64,000 nt of DNA from Fimbriimonadaceae bacterium (GTDB taxonomy: Bacteria; Armatimonadota; Fimbriimonadia; Fimbriimonadales; Fimbriimonadaceae), in contig JAHBTB010000010.1 in NCBI GenBank assembly GCA_019638795.1, positions 1 to 64,000 on the forward strand, written 5' to 3'. Made by a program: the position numbers and the translations under genes. This document shows positions 12,700 through 21,752 of this stretch, piece after piece; the first letter of the stretch is position 1, and each line of letters begins with the position of its first letter. The notes under the pieces are model-generated. The model saw only the letters and a program-made list of their open reading frames with translations, had not been told where the DNA came from and made no database searches.

Positions 12700-14556
12700 C
12701 TAGGACGGGCTTTGCGTCTCGACGGGGGGCAGGTTCTTGCCCCAGGCCAAGTCCAGCAAAAAGGCGCGGACGCGGTCGGCGTCGCCCTCGTCGCACAGTC
12801 CGGCGAGCATGTCGAGTTGGGGGCGCAGGACAGCCCACCCGGTCGTGTTGGGGTCGCTGACGCGCAGTATCTTGGGGTTCTCGCACGGGGTGATCTCTTC
12901 GGCGGCGTAGCTGAGTTCCTCGTGCATCTTTTCGCCGGGGCGCACGCCGATGTATTTGATCTCGATGTCACGCCCGGGCTCCAGCCCGTGCTTGCGGACA
13001 AGGTCGTAGGCGACGTCGATGATCTTGACGGGCTCGCCCATGTCGAGGATGAAGACGTCGCCATTGCTCCCCGCCGCGCCGGCCTGGACGATGAGTTGGG
13101 CCGCCTCGGGGATCGTCATGAAGTAGCGGGTCATGTCCGGGTGGGTGATGGTGACCGGCCCGCCCCGTTCGATCTGCTTGCGCAGGATGGGGATGAGGGA
13201 GCCCCGGCTGCCGAGGACGTTGCCGAAGCGCACGGCGGCGAAGCGGGTGTCACTGCGCTCGGACATCGCCCCGACGACCATTTCGGCGACCCGTTTGGTC
13301 GCGCCCATGACGTTGCCTGGGTTCACGGCTTTGTCGGTGCTGACGAGGATGAACCGCTTGACCCCGTGGCGGACGGCGGCCTCGGCCAGGTTCAGAGTGC
13401 CGAAGACGTTGTTCCGGACGGCCTCGACAGGCATGGCCTCCATGAGGGGGACGTGTTTGTGGGCGGCGGCATGGAAGACGATGGTGGGGCGGAACTGGCG
13501 GAACACGGTCTCGACGGCCTGGCGGTCGCGCACGTCGCAGATGACCGGGGTGGGGATGAAGAGGCCCTGGTGGCGCAGCTCTTGCTCGATCTCGAAGATC
13601 GAGTTCTCGCCTTTGCCGAGGAGGACGAGGTTGGCGGGGGAGAGGGCGGCGACCTGGCGGGCGAGTTCGGAACCGATCGACCCGCCGCCGCCGGTGATCA
13701 GGACGGTCTCGCCCGAGACGTAGCGGGCCGCGACGGCGGGCGACGTCTCGACGCTGCGGCGTTGGAGCAGGTCTTCGACGTCCACCCGGCGCATGATGGG
13801 GAGCATCTCCCGGTCGCCGGCGACGAGCATCGAGATCGACGGCATCATGCGCACCCGCGCCCCGGTGGCGGCACAGGCGGCGAGGAGCCTTTGCTGGTCG
13901 GACGGGCTGGCGCTGGGGACGGCGACGAGGATGTCGGTGACGCCGAGGTCGTCGACGAGCCGCTTGACCAGGGTCAAGGGGCCGTAGACGGGGAGGCCGT
14001 GCATCCGGCCGCCGATCTTTTTGGGGTCGTCATCGACAAAGCCGAGCACTCGGAGCCCGTGGTTGGTGGAGGCCCTGAGTTCGCGGAAAAGGATGTCCCC
14101 GGCCCCTCCCGCCCCGACGATGAGGGCGGCGCGGCCCTGGGCGGCCTTCTGCTTCGGGAACAGCGACTTGAGGGGCATCCGCACGGCGACGAGGAACGTG
14201 TAGGAGAAGAACCCGGCGAGGAACGACATCGCCAAGTGGCCGCTGGCGGGGGACTTGCCGCTGAAGGCGAACACGACCAGGCAGGAGACCACGGTGGACA
14301 CGGCGACGCCGCCCAGTTCGAGGAGGTCGGACATGCCGAGGAAGCCGACGTTGGGCCGGTATGTCCGCCGCCACACGGTGACGAGCAGGCCGGAGAGCCC
14401 GGCGGCGAGGAGCGTCCAGCCGAAGCCCGCGACGCGGGCGGAGTCGTAGACCGGGCCGCCACGCAACAACGAGGCCAGGGACACCGCCAAGACAATCAGG
14501 ACGACGTCGCGGACGACGGTCCAAACAAACCTGGTGTCTTGGGGAGGGGTCTTCAT
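12700..14556 (-). CDS. CapD/FlaA1-type nucleoside-diphosphate sugar 4,6-dehydratase
   Basis: 618 residues from the ATG at 14556 (MKTPPQDTRFVW). Four membrane spans fill the first 130 residues. A first Rossmann-like domain follows (LIVGAGGAGDILFREL) and then the extended SDR domain with VLITGGGGSIGSELARQ, FHAAAHKHVPLME and STDKAVNPGNVMGATKR. The Met in place of the usual SDR Tyr is normal for this membrane-bound subfamily. It probably makes a UDP-4-keto-6-deoxy sugar for surface glycan. The start is one base after the stop of the exporter gene 14558-15934; the two form an operon. Confidence 0.9.
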   Translation of the reverse strand: MKTPPQDTRFVWTVVRDVVLIVLAVSLASLLRGGPVYDSARVAGFGWTLLAAGLSGLLVTVWRRTYRPNVGFLGMSDLLELGGVAVSTVVSCLVVFAFSGKSPASGHLAMSFLAGFFSYTFLVAVRMPLKSLFPKQKAAQGRAALIVGAGGAGDILFRELRASTNHGLRVLGFVDDDPKKIGGRMHGLPVYGPLTLVKRLVDDLGVTDILVAVPSASPSDQQRLLAACAATGARVRMMPSISMLVAGDREMLPIMRRVDVEDLLQRRSVETSPAVAARYVSGETVLITGGGGSIGSELARQVAALSPANLVLLGKGENSIFEIEQELRHQGLFIPTPVICDVRDRQAVETVFRQFRPTIVFHAAAHKHVPLMEAMPVEAVRNNVFGTLNLAEAAVRHGVKRFILVSTDKAVNPGNVMGATKRVAEMVVGAMSERSDTRFAAVRFGNVLGSRGSLIPILRKQIERGGPVTITHPDMTRYFMTIPEAAQLIVQAGAAGSNGDVFILDMGEPVKIIDVAYDLVRKHGLEPGRDIEIKYIGVRPGEKMHEELSYAAEEITPCENPKILRVSDPNTTGWAVLRPQLDMLAGLCDEGDADRVRAFLLDLAWGKNLPPVETQSPS

Positions 14557-14557
14557 G

Positions 14558-15934
14558 TCAGCGCCGGATGATGGTCTCAAGGATCAGGAACGACTGGAGG
14601 GCCTGGGTCGCGCCCTGGATGGTCAGGCCCTTAGGTTGGCCGACCATGATGACGTCGCCTGGTTCGAGGACGGGGTTTTGGGTCAAGTCACCGTTCTTCA
14701 GGAAAAGGTCGAGGTGGAACTCGGTGACCTTCATCGTCCCGTCCGGTTGCTTGCGGCCCAGGAAGACGTGCCGTTGGCTGCCGTTCGGCCCGATCCCGCC
14801 CTTGGCGGCGATGGCGTCGGAGAGCCGCATCACAAAGCCCGGACGCAGGGGCAACGCCCCAGGGGCCTGGACTTCGCCGAGCAAGGTGACGCGCTTGAGG
14901 TTGAGCTGGACCCAGATGATGTCGCCGTCTTGGACGGTGAAATCGACGAGTTTGCCTTCGGAGAGGATCTTGCCGGTGTCGATGATGTAGGTCTCGCCCT
15001 TGCGGAAGACAAGGACGTTCTCGTAGCTGCCGCCGCCACTGATGCCGCCGGAGCTTTCGATGACCTGCATCAAGTTGGTGCCCTCGCGGACGCGACGCTC
15101 ACCGGCCGTCACGATCTCGCCGCCGATCGTGATCTGCAAGGTCTTGGGGGTGTCGACGAAGAGGGTGTCTCCGGGCTCCAGGGGCAACCCTTTGGCCGTG
15201 GACGACACGTCGACGTCCATCATCTGGGGCCCGCGCCGGAGCTTGACGGTGTAGAAGTTGGTGTTTTCGAGGTTTTCCTTGACCCCGCCGCTTTGGACAA
15301 GGAGTTGTTGGGCGGTGGTGCCCTCGACGACCCGGTACATGGCCGGTTGCTTGACCGCTCCGGTCGCCCAGACCCGGATGACGGGCCGGTCGAGCACCGA
15401 CACCACGTCTTGCGGCTTCATCTCCAGGGCCCCGTCCGCGCTCGAACCGTTGATGACGTCGATGAAGGGGACCTTGACGATCAGTTTGCCTTCGCGGAAG
15501 ACCCTGACCTCGTAGTCCTCCTTCCGGTCGGGGACGACGACCAAGGCGGCGACCTGGCGCAGGGTCATGTCGGGGACATAGGTCAGCGGGCCGATCACCT
15601 GGCCCGTCACCGATGTGACGTACACGAACAGGGGACGGATCGAGTCGATCAGGACCGTGATGTGAGGGTCTTTGATGATCTTGACCAAACCTTTCGTGAC
15701 GTGGGCTTTGATCTGGTCCACCGTCAGGCCGTCGGCGACAAACCGGTCGAAGCCGTAGCCCAAGACCGTGCCGTCGGGCAGGATCGAATACGAGCGGGTG
15801 TATTCGGAGAACCCGTCGACGATGACCTGGAACGAGTCGCCGATCTTCAGCTTGATTCCCGGCGGCACCGTCTGGGGCCGGTTTTGGACACCGCCTCCCG
15901 CCATCACCAGGGCAATCAACGCAAGCGCCTGCAC
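14558..15934 (-). CDS. Polysaccharide export protein (Wza-like, SLBB repeats)
   Basis: 458 residues. A short hydrophobic start (MQALALIALVMAGGG) is a likely signal peptide, without a clear lipobox. The Poly_export domain begins at IKLKIGDSFQVIVDGFSEYT and SILPDGTVLGYG. Several SLBB-type units follow, each with 'G.V..P..Y.V..G.T..Q.L...GG' spacing (AVKQPAMYRVVEG, GEVQAPGALPLRPG). The protein should form the outer-envelope exit for the polysaccharide. It is divergent, 48 bp, from the oxidoreductase gene at 15983, so a shared promoter region lies between. Confidence 0.85.
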   Translation of the reverse strand: MQALALIALVMAGGGVQNRPQTVPPGIKLKIGDSFQVIVDGFSEYTRSYSILPDGTVLGYGFDRFVADGLTVDQIKAHVTKGLVKIIKDPHITVLIDSIRPLFVYVTSVTGQVIGPLTYVPDMTLRQVAALVVVPDRKEDYEVRVFREGKLIVKVPFIDVINGSSADGALEMKPQDVVSVLDRPVIRVWATGAVKQPAMYRVVEGTTAQQLLVQSGGVKENLENTNFYTVKLRRGPQMMDVDVSSTAKGLPLEPGDTLFVDTPKTLQITIGGEIVTAGERRVREGTNLMQVIESSGGISGGGSYENVLVFRKGETYIIDTGKILSEGKLVDFTVQDGDIIWVQLNLKRVTLLGEVQAPGALPLRPGFVMRLSDAIAAKGGIGPNGSQRHVFLGRKQPDGTMKVTEFHLDLFLKNGDLTQNPVLEPGDVIMVGQPKGLTIQGATQALQSFLILETIIRR

Positions 15935-15982
15935 ACCGCCAGATTACCAGAGGCCCCGTGGCAGGCCAGGTAGCCTCGTCAC

Positions 15983-16969
15983 GTGGCGACGCGGGTGGGA
16001 GTTTGGGGGACTGGTTCGATCGGTTCCCGCCATCTCAGGGTGCTCCGCTCCCTTCCCGACGTGACCCCGGTCGCCGTGCCGACCCGCGCGGAACGGGTCG
16101 CCTTCTGGGAAGAGCAAGGCTACGCCGCCACCGCCGACTGGCGCACCGCCGGGCTTGACGCCCTCGTCCTGGCCACCGACACCGGACGTCACGCCGCCGA
16201 CCTGGCCACCTTGGGCCGTCTGCCTGTCTTGGCGGAGAAGCCGCTCTTCGCCGACTACACCGACGAGTTGGCCCGTCAGTTCGCCGCCCGCCCCGGCCTC
16301 TACGTCGGTTGTTGCCTGCGCTTCCACCCTGCCGTCGGCGCGTTCCGGGCGGCCCTGCCCGCCCGGGAGGGACTGCAGTCCGCCCATGTCTCGTGCGAGA
16401 CCGACCTTTCGGCGTGGCGGCCCGACCGACCCTACCAGGACGCCTACTCCGGCCAGGCCGGACAAGGCGGGGCGCTGCGCGAGCTGATCCACGAGGTGGA
16501 CTTGGCCGGTTGGCTTTTTGGATGGCCCTCCGCCGTGACGGGAAGCGTCGAGCACCACTGGCGGATCGAGATCCCCGACGAGACGTGGGCGTACTACGCG
16601 GACGAGCCCGGCGCGACGGTCCGGGTCAGGCTCGACCTCGCCGCGGAAGAGACCAAGCGGGGCGTCCATGCGACTTGGCATGGCTTCGGGTCTTTGACCC
16701 TCGACCTGGTGAAGGGGACCGTCCACCGGGCGCAAGGCACGAGCCTCGAAACGGTGTTTGACCGTCCCGTCGACCGGGACGAGATGTACCGGCGTCAGGC
16801 CGAGGCGTTTGTCAACGCGGTACGGGGCGACGGTGACCCCGGCGTCCTCGCGACCGGTGCCGAAGGTCTCCGGGCCTTGGCTGTCGTCGAGGCGGTACGA
16901 TCCAGTTCGGCGACCGGCCGCCCAACTCCCGTGCCATGGCCCGACCTCTCCACCCCGTCCTCGCCCTGA
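15983..16969 (+). CDS. Gfo/Idh/MocA-family oxidoreductase of the nonulosonate cluster
   Basis: 328 residues from a GTG. The NAD(P)-binding start VGVWGTGSIGSRHLRVL and the conserved LAEKPLF are clear. The C-terminal half carries GGALRELIHEVDLAGWLFG, typical of the family's second domain. It is the first gene of the nonulosonic-acid operon and overlaps the CMP-transferase gene by 34 bp. Similar oxidoreductases accompany legionaminic/pseudaminic gene sets; the exact step is not settled. Confidence 0.8.
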   Translation: MATRVGVWGTGSIGSRHLRVLRSLPDVTPVAVPTRAERVAFWEEQGYAATADWRTAGLDALVLATDTGRHAADLATLGRLPVLAEKPLFADYTDELARQFAARPGLYVGCCLRFHPAVGAFRAALPAREGLQSAHVSCETDLSAWRPDRPYQDAYSGQAGQGGALRELIHEVDLAGWLFGWPSAVTGSVEHHWRIEIPDETWAYYADEPGATVRVRLDLAAEETKRGVHATWHGFGSLTLDLVKGTVHRAQGTSLETVFDRPVDRDEMYRRQAEAFVNAVRGDGDPGVLATGAEGLRALAVVEAVRSSSATGRPTPVPWPDLSTPSSP

Positions 16970-17658
16970 TCCCCGCCCGCGGCGGAAGCAAAGGGTTGCC
17001 CGGCAAGAACATCCGCCCGCTCGCGGGCCGACCCTTGCTCGCCCACTCTGTCGCCCTCGCCAAGATGTGCCCCGCCGTCGCCGAAGTGGTCTGCAGCACC
17101 GACTCGGAGGAGATCGCCGCCGTCGCCCGTGAGGCCGGGGCCAGTGTGCCCTGGCTCCGCCCGGACAGCCTGAGCGGCGACACCGCCGCCATGTGGCCGG
17201 TGGTCCGCCATGCTCTGGAGAACACCCCCGGCGACTTTGGGTCTGTCCTGCTCCTGGACCCAACGAGCCCCGGGCGCGTGCCCGAGGACATCGCCGCCTC
17301 GGTCCGTCGGCTGGAGGCCGACGACGCCGCCGACGGCGTGGTCGGCGTGTCCGAGCCCGAGTTCAACCCGATCTGGCACTGCGTGGTCGAGCGTGACGGC
17401 CGCATGGCCGACCTCGTGCCTGAGGGACGGACGTACACGCGACGGCAAGACTTGCCGAGGGTGTTCCGCATCAACGCTTCCTTGTACCTGTGGCGCGCCG
17501 ACTTCGTCCGGTCATGCGACAACTGGCGTGACGGGCACATGCTCCTGCACGAGATCCCCGAGTCACGGGCGATCCACATCGACACGATCGACGAGTTCGA
17601 CGCCGCCTCGCGGGCCATTGCGGAGGGACGGGTCACTCTCCCGTGGTTGGCCCGATGA
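16936..17658 (+). CDS. legF: CMP-nonulosonate cytidylyltransferase (NeuA/LegF/PtmB-like)
   Basis: 240 residues. The nucleotide-binding signature IPARGGSKGLPGKNI is at the start, then VVCSTDSEEIAAVA, LLLDPTSPGR and FRINASLYLWRADF. The enzyme joins CTP to a nonulosonic acid, giving the CMP-activated sugar. The neighbours (LegI, LegG, LegB, LegC) favour legionaminic-type acid over neuraminic acid. It overlaps genes on both sides. Confidence 0.85.
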   Translation: MARPLHPVLALIPARGGSKGLPGKNIRPLAGRPLLAHSVALAKMCPAVAEVVCSTDSEEIAAVAREAGASVPWLRPDSLSGDTAAMWPVVRHALENTPGDFGSVLLLDPTSPGRVPEDIAASVRRLEADDAADGVVGVSEPEFNPIWHCVVERDGRMADLVPEGRTYTRRQDLPRVFRINASLYLWRADFVRSCDNWRDGHMLLHEIPESRAIHIDTIDEFDAASRAIAEGRVTLPWLAR

Positions 17659-18410
17659 GCGACGTCCGCGACCTTATGTCCCTCGACGGCCGGGTGGCGT
17701 TGGTCACCGGCGGGGACGGCCACTTGGGCCGGGTCGTCTGCACGACCTTACGCGGATTGGGTGCCCACGTCGTCGCCCTGGACCGCGCCGCCTCCGAGGG
17801 CGTCGTCGCCTGTGACTTGGCCGACCAGGGCGCCGTCGAAGCCGTCACCCGGCAGGTGACCGCCGACCACGGCCGGCTCGACGTCGTCGTCCATTGCGCC
17901 GCGTTTGTGGGCACCACCAAGCTGCCGGGATGGGCCGAACCGGCCGAGTCCCAGTCTGCCGAGGTCTGGGGGCAGGCCCTGGCCGTCAACGTCAGTTCGC
18001 TTTTCACCATCGTCCAGACCGCCCGGCCCTTCCTCGCCGCCAGTGGCAAGGGTTCAGTTGTGGCGGTGTCGTCGATCTACGGCAAGCACGGCCCCGACAT
18101 GCGCCTTTACGAAGGGACGTCGATGGGCAACCCGGCTGGATACGGGGTCACCAAGGGGGGCCTTGAGCAACTCGTCCGCCACATGGCGGTCACGATGGCG
18201 CCCGACGTCCGTGTCAACACGATCAGCCCCGGCGGCATCTTCCGCGGCCAGCCCAGCACCTTTGTGGAACGCTACGAGCAACGCACCCCCATGCGGCGTA
18301 TGGCCACCGAAGCCGACATGGCCGGTGCGGTCGCCTACCTTTGCACCGACCTTTCCCTCTACGTGACGGGGATCGACATCCCGGTGGACGGCGGCTGGGG
18401 GGCCTGGTGA
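17655..18410 (+). CDS. ptmA: SDR oxidoreductase (PtmA-like)
   Basis: 251 residues from the ATG at 17655, which overlaps the previous stop. It has a classical SDR pattern: VALVTGGDGHLGRVVC, the NAG-like VVHCAAFVG, VAVSSIYG and the catalytic YGVTKGG, ending YVTGIDIPVDGGWGAW. In Campylobacter, PtmA belongs to the legionaminic route supplying amino-sugar precursor. Here it sits between the CMP-transferase and the synthase, which supports the same role. The exact substrate is inference. Confidence 0.75.
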   Translation: MSDVRDLMSLDGRVALVTGGDGHLGRVVCTTLRGLGAHVVALDRAASEGVVACDLADQGAVEAVTRQVTADHGRLDVVVHCAAFVGTTKLPGWAEPAESQSAEVWGQALAVNVSSLFTIVQTARPFLAASGKGSVVAVSSIYGKHGPDMRLYEGTSMGNPAGYGVTKGGLEQLVRHMAVTMAPDVRVNTISPGGIFRGQPSTFVERYEQRTPMRRMATEADMAGAVAYLCTDLSLYVTGIDIPVDGGWGAW

Positions 18411-19411
18411 GCTGCTTCATCATCGCCGAGGCCGGGGTGAACCACAACGGATCGCTTGACTTGGCCATGAAGCTGGTCGACGTCGCCGCCGACTCTGGGG
18501 CGGACGCGGTCAAGTTCCAGACGTTCAGTGCCGACCGGCTGGTGACCAAATCGGCCCGCAAGGCGGCGTACCAGGCCGAGACCACCGGCGCGGGCAACCA
18601 ATACGAGATGCTCAAGGCCCTGGAACTGACCGCCGACGACTTCCGACAGCTCGCCCGCCACTGCCGCGAACGCCATGTCGAGTTCATGTCCACCCCGTTC
18701 GACCTGGAAGACGCCGACCTGCTCGCCGACATCGGCGTGCGGGCCTTCAAGACACCGAGCGGCGAACTGACCAACCTCCCCTATTTGGAGCACGTGGCGC
18801 GGAAAGGCAAGCCCATGTACGTCTCCACCGGCATGGCCGACCTCGGCGAGGTCGAACGCGCCGTCTCAGTGGTCCGCTCTGCCGGTAACGACGATCTCAC
18901 CCTGCTCCACTGTGTCAGTTCCTACCCGGCCCCGTTCGACCAGGTGAACCTCAACGCGATGGCGACGATGGAGTTGGCCTTTGGCGCACCTGTCGGGTTC
19001 AGCGACCACACCCAAGGCATCGAGGCGTGCGTGGCCGCCACCGCTGTCGGGGCCGCGTGTCTGGAAAAGCACTTCACCTTGGACCGGAGCCTGCCCGGAC
19101 CCGACCACCAAGCGTCGCTCGAGCCTGACGAGTTGAGGCGGCTGGTCACGGCGGTCAGGAATGTCGAGGCGGCCCTGGGCGACGGGGTCAAGCGACGGAT
19201 GCCGTGCGAAGAAGACACTGCGCGGGTCGCGCGCCGGAGCGTCACCCTGTCGCGTCCAGTAAGCTCCGGGCACGTACTGGGCGCAAGCGACCTTGTCCTA
19301 CGCCGCCCCGGCGACGGCGTCACGCCTGACCGGATGTCGGAATGCGTGGGGCGGACGGTCGCCCGTGACCTGCCCGAAGGAGCAACCCTCCAGTGGGCCG
19401 ACCTGAAATGA
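18407..19411 (+). CDS. legI: N-acetylneuraminate/legionaminate synthase
   Basis: 334 residues from the GTG at 18407, overlapping the previous stop (GTGA). The TIM-barrel start FIIAEAGVNHNGSLDLAMKL, DAVKFQTFSADRLVTK, KTPSGELTNLPYLEH, HCVSSYPAPF and ACLEKHFTLDRSLPGPDH are those of the NeuB family. A C-terminal SAF domain follows (about 275-334). It condenses a 6-carbon amino sugar with phosphoenolpyruvate to make the 9-carbon acid. An upstream ATG at 18341 lies inside the previous gene and is unlikely. Confidence 0.88.
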   Translation: MSCFIIAEAGVNHNGSLDLAMKLVDVAADSGADAVKFQTFSADRLVTKSARKAAYQAETTGAGNQYEMLKALELTADDFRQLARHCRERHVEFMSTPFDLEDADLLADIGVRAFKTPSGELTNLPYLEHVARKGKPMYVSTGMADLGEVERAVSVVRSAGNDDLTLLHCVSSYPAPFDQVNLNAMATMELAFGAPVGFSDHTQGIEACVAATAVGAACLEKHFTLDRSLPGPDHQASLEPDELRRLVTAVRNVEAALGDGVKRRMPCEEDTARVARRSVTLSRPVSSGHVLGASDLVLRRPGDGVTPDRMSECVGRTVARDLPEGATLQWADLK

Positions 19412-20547
19412 GGCGTGTCGGCGCGGTCACCGTCGCCCGGAGCGACTACGGGCTCTACACCCCGGTCTTTGACGAGGTCCTGGCGCGCGGCATGGACCTC
19501 GGCGTCGTGGCGGCCGCCGCCCACCTCAGCCCTCGGTTCGGCCACACCGTCGACCAGATCGTGGCCGACGGCTATCCGGTCGTCGAACGCCTCGACTTCA
19601 CGCCGGAAGACGACTCGCCGGCAGTGGTCGCGGCGGCGGCGGGCCGGGCCACCGCGATGTTCGCGGAAGCCTTCGCCCGCCAAGGGTTCGACATCCTCCT
19701 CCTGCTCGGCGACCGCTACGAAATGCACGCGGCGGGCGTGGCGGCCGTCCCCCTCTTGCTCCCCCTCGCCCACATCCACGGGGGAGAGGAGACCACGGGG
19801 GCGATCGACAACGTGTACCGGCACAGCCTGACCAAGCTGGCCCACCTTCACTTTGCCAGCACCGAGTCCCATGCCCGGCGCATCCGGCAAATGGGCGAGG
19901 AGGACTGGCGGGTGACCGTCAGTGGCGCCCCGGCGGTCGACCGCATCATGCGCGCCGGTCCGGTGCCCTTGGAACAGGTGGAGGCCCGACTGGGGCATGC
20001 GTTCCCAGAGGGTTCGGTCGTCGCGACGTTCCACCCCGTCACGACCGAGCCCGGTGAGGCCGAGAGTCAAGCGGAGACCTTCCTGCGCGCCCTCAAACGG
20101 TTTGGAAGGCCGGTCGTCTTGACCATGCCCAACGCCGACCCGGGCGGGCTGGCCGTGCGTCGTGTGGTGGCCCGATGGGCCGGGGAACCTTGGCTTCACA
20201 TCCACGAGAACTTGGGGGCCAAGTTCTATGTCGGCGTGATGTCCCATGCAGGGGTCATGGCGGGCAACTCCTCCAGCGGCATCATCGAGGCGGCGTCCTT
20301 TGGCCTGCCCGTCGTGAACGTCGGTGACCGCCAACAGGGCCGGGAGAGGAGTGGCAACGTCATCGACGTCCCATGTCAGGAAGAGCCCCTGCTCGCCGCC
20401 CTCCACCAGGCCGCCACAGACCCTGCGCTCAGGGGATGTCAGAACATCTACGGCGACGGCCAGGCGGCACGGCGCATCGTCGACGTTTTAGAGTCGGTCA
20501 CGCTGGGACCTGGACTCATCAAGAAGCCGTTTGTCGACCGTTTGTAA
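19408..20547 (+). CDS. legG: Hydrolysing NDP-sugar 2-epimerase (NeuC/LegG-like)
   Basis: 379 residues from the ATG at 19408 (MRRVGAVTVARSDYGLY). LLLLGDRYEMHAAGV, AHIHGGEETTGAIDN and GNSSSGIIEAASFGLPVVNV are the family signatures. The enzyme releases the nucleotide and inverts C2, giving the substrate of LegI. It overlaps LegI (ATGA). An internal 190-bp gap separates it from the next gene, so a second promoter is possible there. Confidence 0.88.
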   Translation: MRRVGAVTVARSDYGLYTPVFDEVLARGMDLGVVAAAAHLSPRFGHTVDQIVADGYPVVERLDFTPEDDSPAVVAAAAGRATAMFAEAFARQGFDILLLLGDRYEMHAAGVAAVPLLLPLAHIHGGEETTGAIDNVYRHSLTKLAHLHFASTESHARRIRQMGEEDWRVTVSGAPAVDRIMRAGPVPLEQVEARLGHAFPEGSVVATFHPVTTEPGEAESQAETFLRALKRFGRPVVLTMPNADPGGLAVRRVVARWAGEPWLHIHENLGAKFYVGVMSHAGVMAGNSSSGIIEAASFGLPVVNVGDRQQGRERSGNVIDVPCQEEPLLAALHQAATDPALRGCQNIYGDGQAARRIVDVLESVTLGPGLIKKPFVDRL

Positions 20548-20738
20548 GGGAAAGTCCTGGAACACCGGTGGCTTGTATGCCGTCCATCAGGTAAAGATTC
20601 ACTTATCGCCTTTGGCGGATGGTTTGACATGATTGGGATCGACGGTGGGAGGCCCGGCTATTTCCCGGGGGTGAGGCAATAGCTCGGCTTCGGAGTATCG
20701 ACAATATCGCGACGACGTCCACGTCGACGATCCGCGAT

Positions 20739-21752
20739 TTGCTCGGCATGATCAACCGGAACACCACGGGGATCGCCATCGTGGTGGACGCCGACCAGCG
20801 ACTCGTGCGCACGGTGACCGACGGTGACATTCGCCGCGCCATCCTCTCTGGGGCCCGACTGGACGTCCCGATCGCCAAGCTTCCCACCCACTTCCCGAGC
20901 CAAGTCGCCGTCACCGCCCGGCAGGGCACCAGCGACAAGGACATGCTCGCCCTGATGCGCGAGCGACAGGTGCAGCAGTTACCCGTCCTTGACGAGGATG
21001 ACCGCCTTGCCGGCGTCGTCACCATGCACGACCTCGTCCCGGAGCCTCCGCCGACGCTGGGGGCGGTGGTCATGGCGGGCGGCTTCGGCACCCGCATGCG
21101 GCCGCTGACGAGCGACCTCCCTAAGCCGATGTTGCCCATCGGCGACCGACCGCTGTTGGAGCGGATCGTCTCCCAACTGCGCGAGTCCGGCATCCGCGAA
21201 GTCAGCCTGACCACCCACTACCTGCCCGAGATCATCGAGGCCCACTTTGGGGACGGCAGCCAGTTTGGCGTGACGATCAACTACGTCAACGAACAGACCC
21301 CTCTCGGCACCGCGGGGGCCCTCCGGCTTCTGGACCGGCCCACCTTCCCGTTGCTCGTGATCAACGGTGACATCCTGACGAACGTCGATTTCCGCTGGAT
21401 GAAGCGGTTCCACGAGGAGCATCAGGCCGACCTCACCCTCGCCGTGCGCCCACATGAGACGACCATCCCATATGGCGTGGTCGAGACGGACGGCCCCATC
21501 CTCACCTCGCTTGTCGAGAAGCCGACGGTCCGCCACTTTGTCAACGCCGGCATTTATCTGCTCGGCGAGAGGGCGTTTGACCACATCGGCGACGACGGGC
21601 GCCTGGATATGACGCAGTTGGTGGACGCCATGCTCGCCGTCGGGCGGCGGGTCGCCACGTTCCCCCTTACCGAATACTGGATCGACATTGGCCAAATGAG
21701 TGACTACGAACGCGCCCAAACTGACTTCGCCAACGGGGTCATCGCCCTTTGA
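20739..21752 (+). CDS. ptmE: CBS-domain nucleotidyltransferase (PtmE-like)
   Basis: 337 residues from a TTG at 20739. Two CBS units (VVDADQRLVRTVTDGDIRRA; LPVLDEDDRLAGVVTMHDL) precede a sugar-nucleotidyltransferase domain with VVMAGGFGTRMRPLTSDLPK and INGDILTNVDF. In Campylobacter, PtmE makes the GDP-activated amino sugar used by the legionaminic pathway. CBS homology runs on upstream to about 20694 (SIDNIATTSTSTIRD) in the same frame. No ATG, GTG or TTG is found between there and the stop at about 20626, so the true start is unclear. Confidence 0.8.
   Translation: MLGMINRNTTGIAIVVDADQRLVRTVTDGDIRRAILSGARLDVPIAKLPTHFPSQVAVTARQGTSDKDMLALMRERQVQQLPVLDEDDRLAGVVTMHDLVPEPPPTLGAVVMAGGFGTRMRPLTSDLPKPMLPIGDRPLLERIVSQLRESGIREVSLTTHYLPEIIEAHFGDGSQFGVTINYVNEQTPLGTAGALRLLDRPTFPLLVINGDILTNVDFRWMKRFHEEHQADLTLAVRPHETTIPYGVVETDGPILTSLVEKPTVRHFVNAGIYLLGERAFDHIGDDGRLDMTQLVDAMLAVGRRVATFPLTEYWIDIGQMSDYERAQTDFANGVIAL

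Noticed and set aside
10436-14571. Very long open frames on the plus strand opposite the ABC exporter and CapD genes (over 600 codons each)
   Set aside because: They mirror the codon structure of strongly supported minus-strand genes, have low-complexity Asp/Gly/Val-rich translations and no domain pattern. GC-rich third positions keep the opposite strand open.
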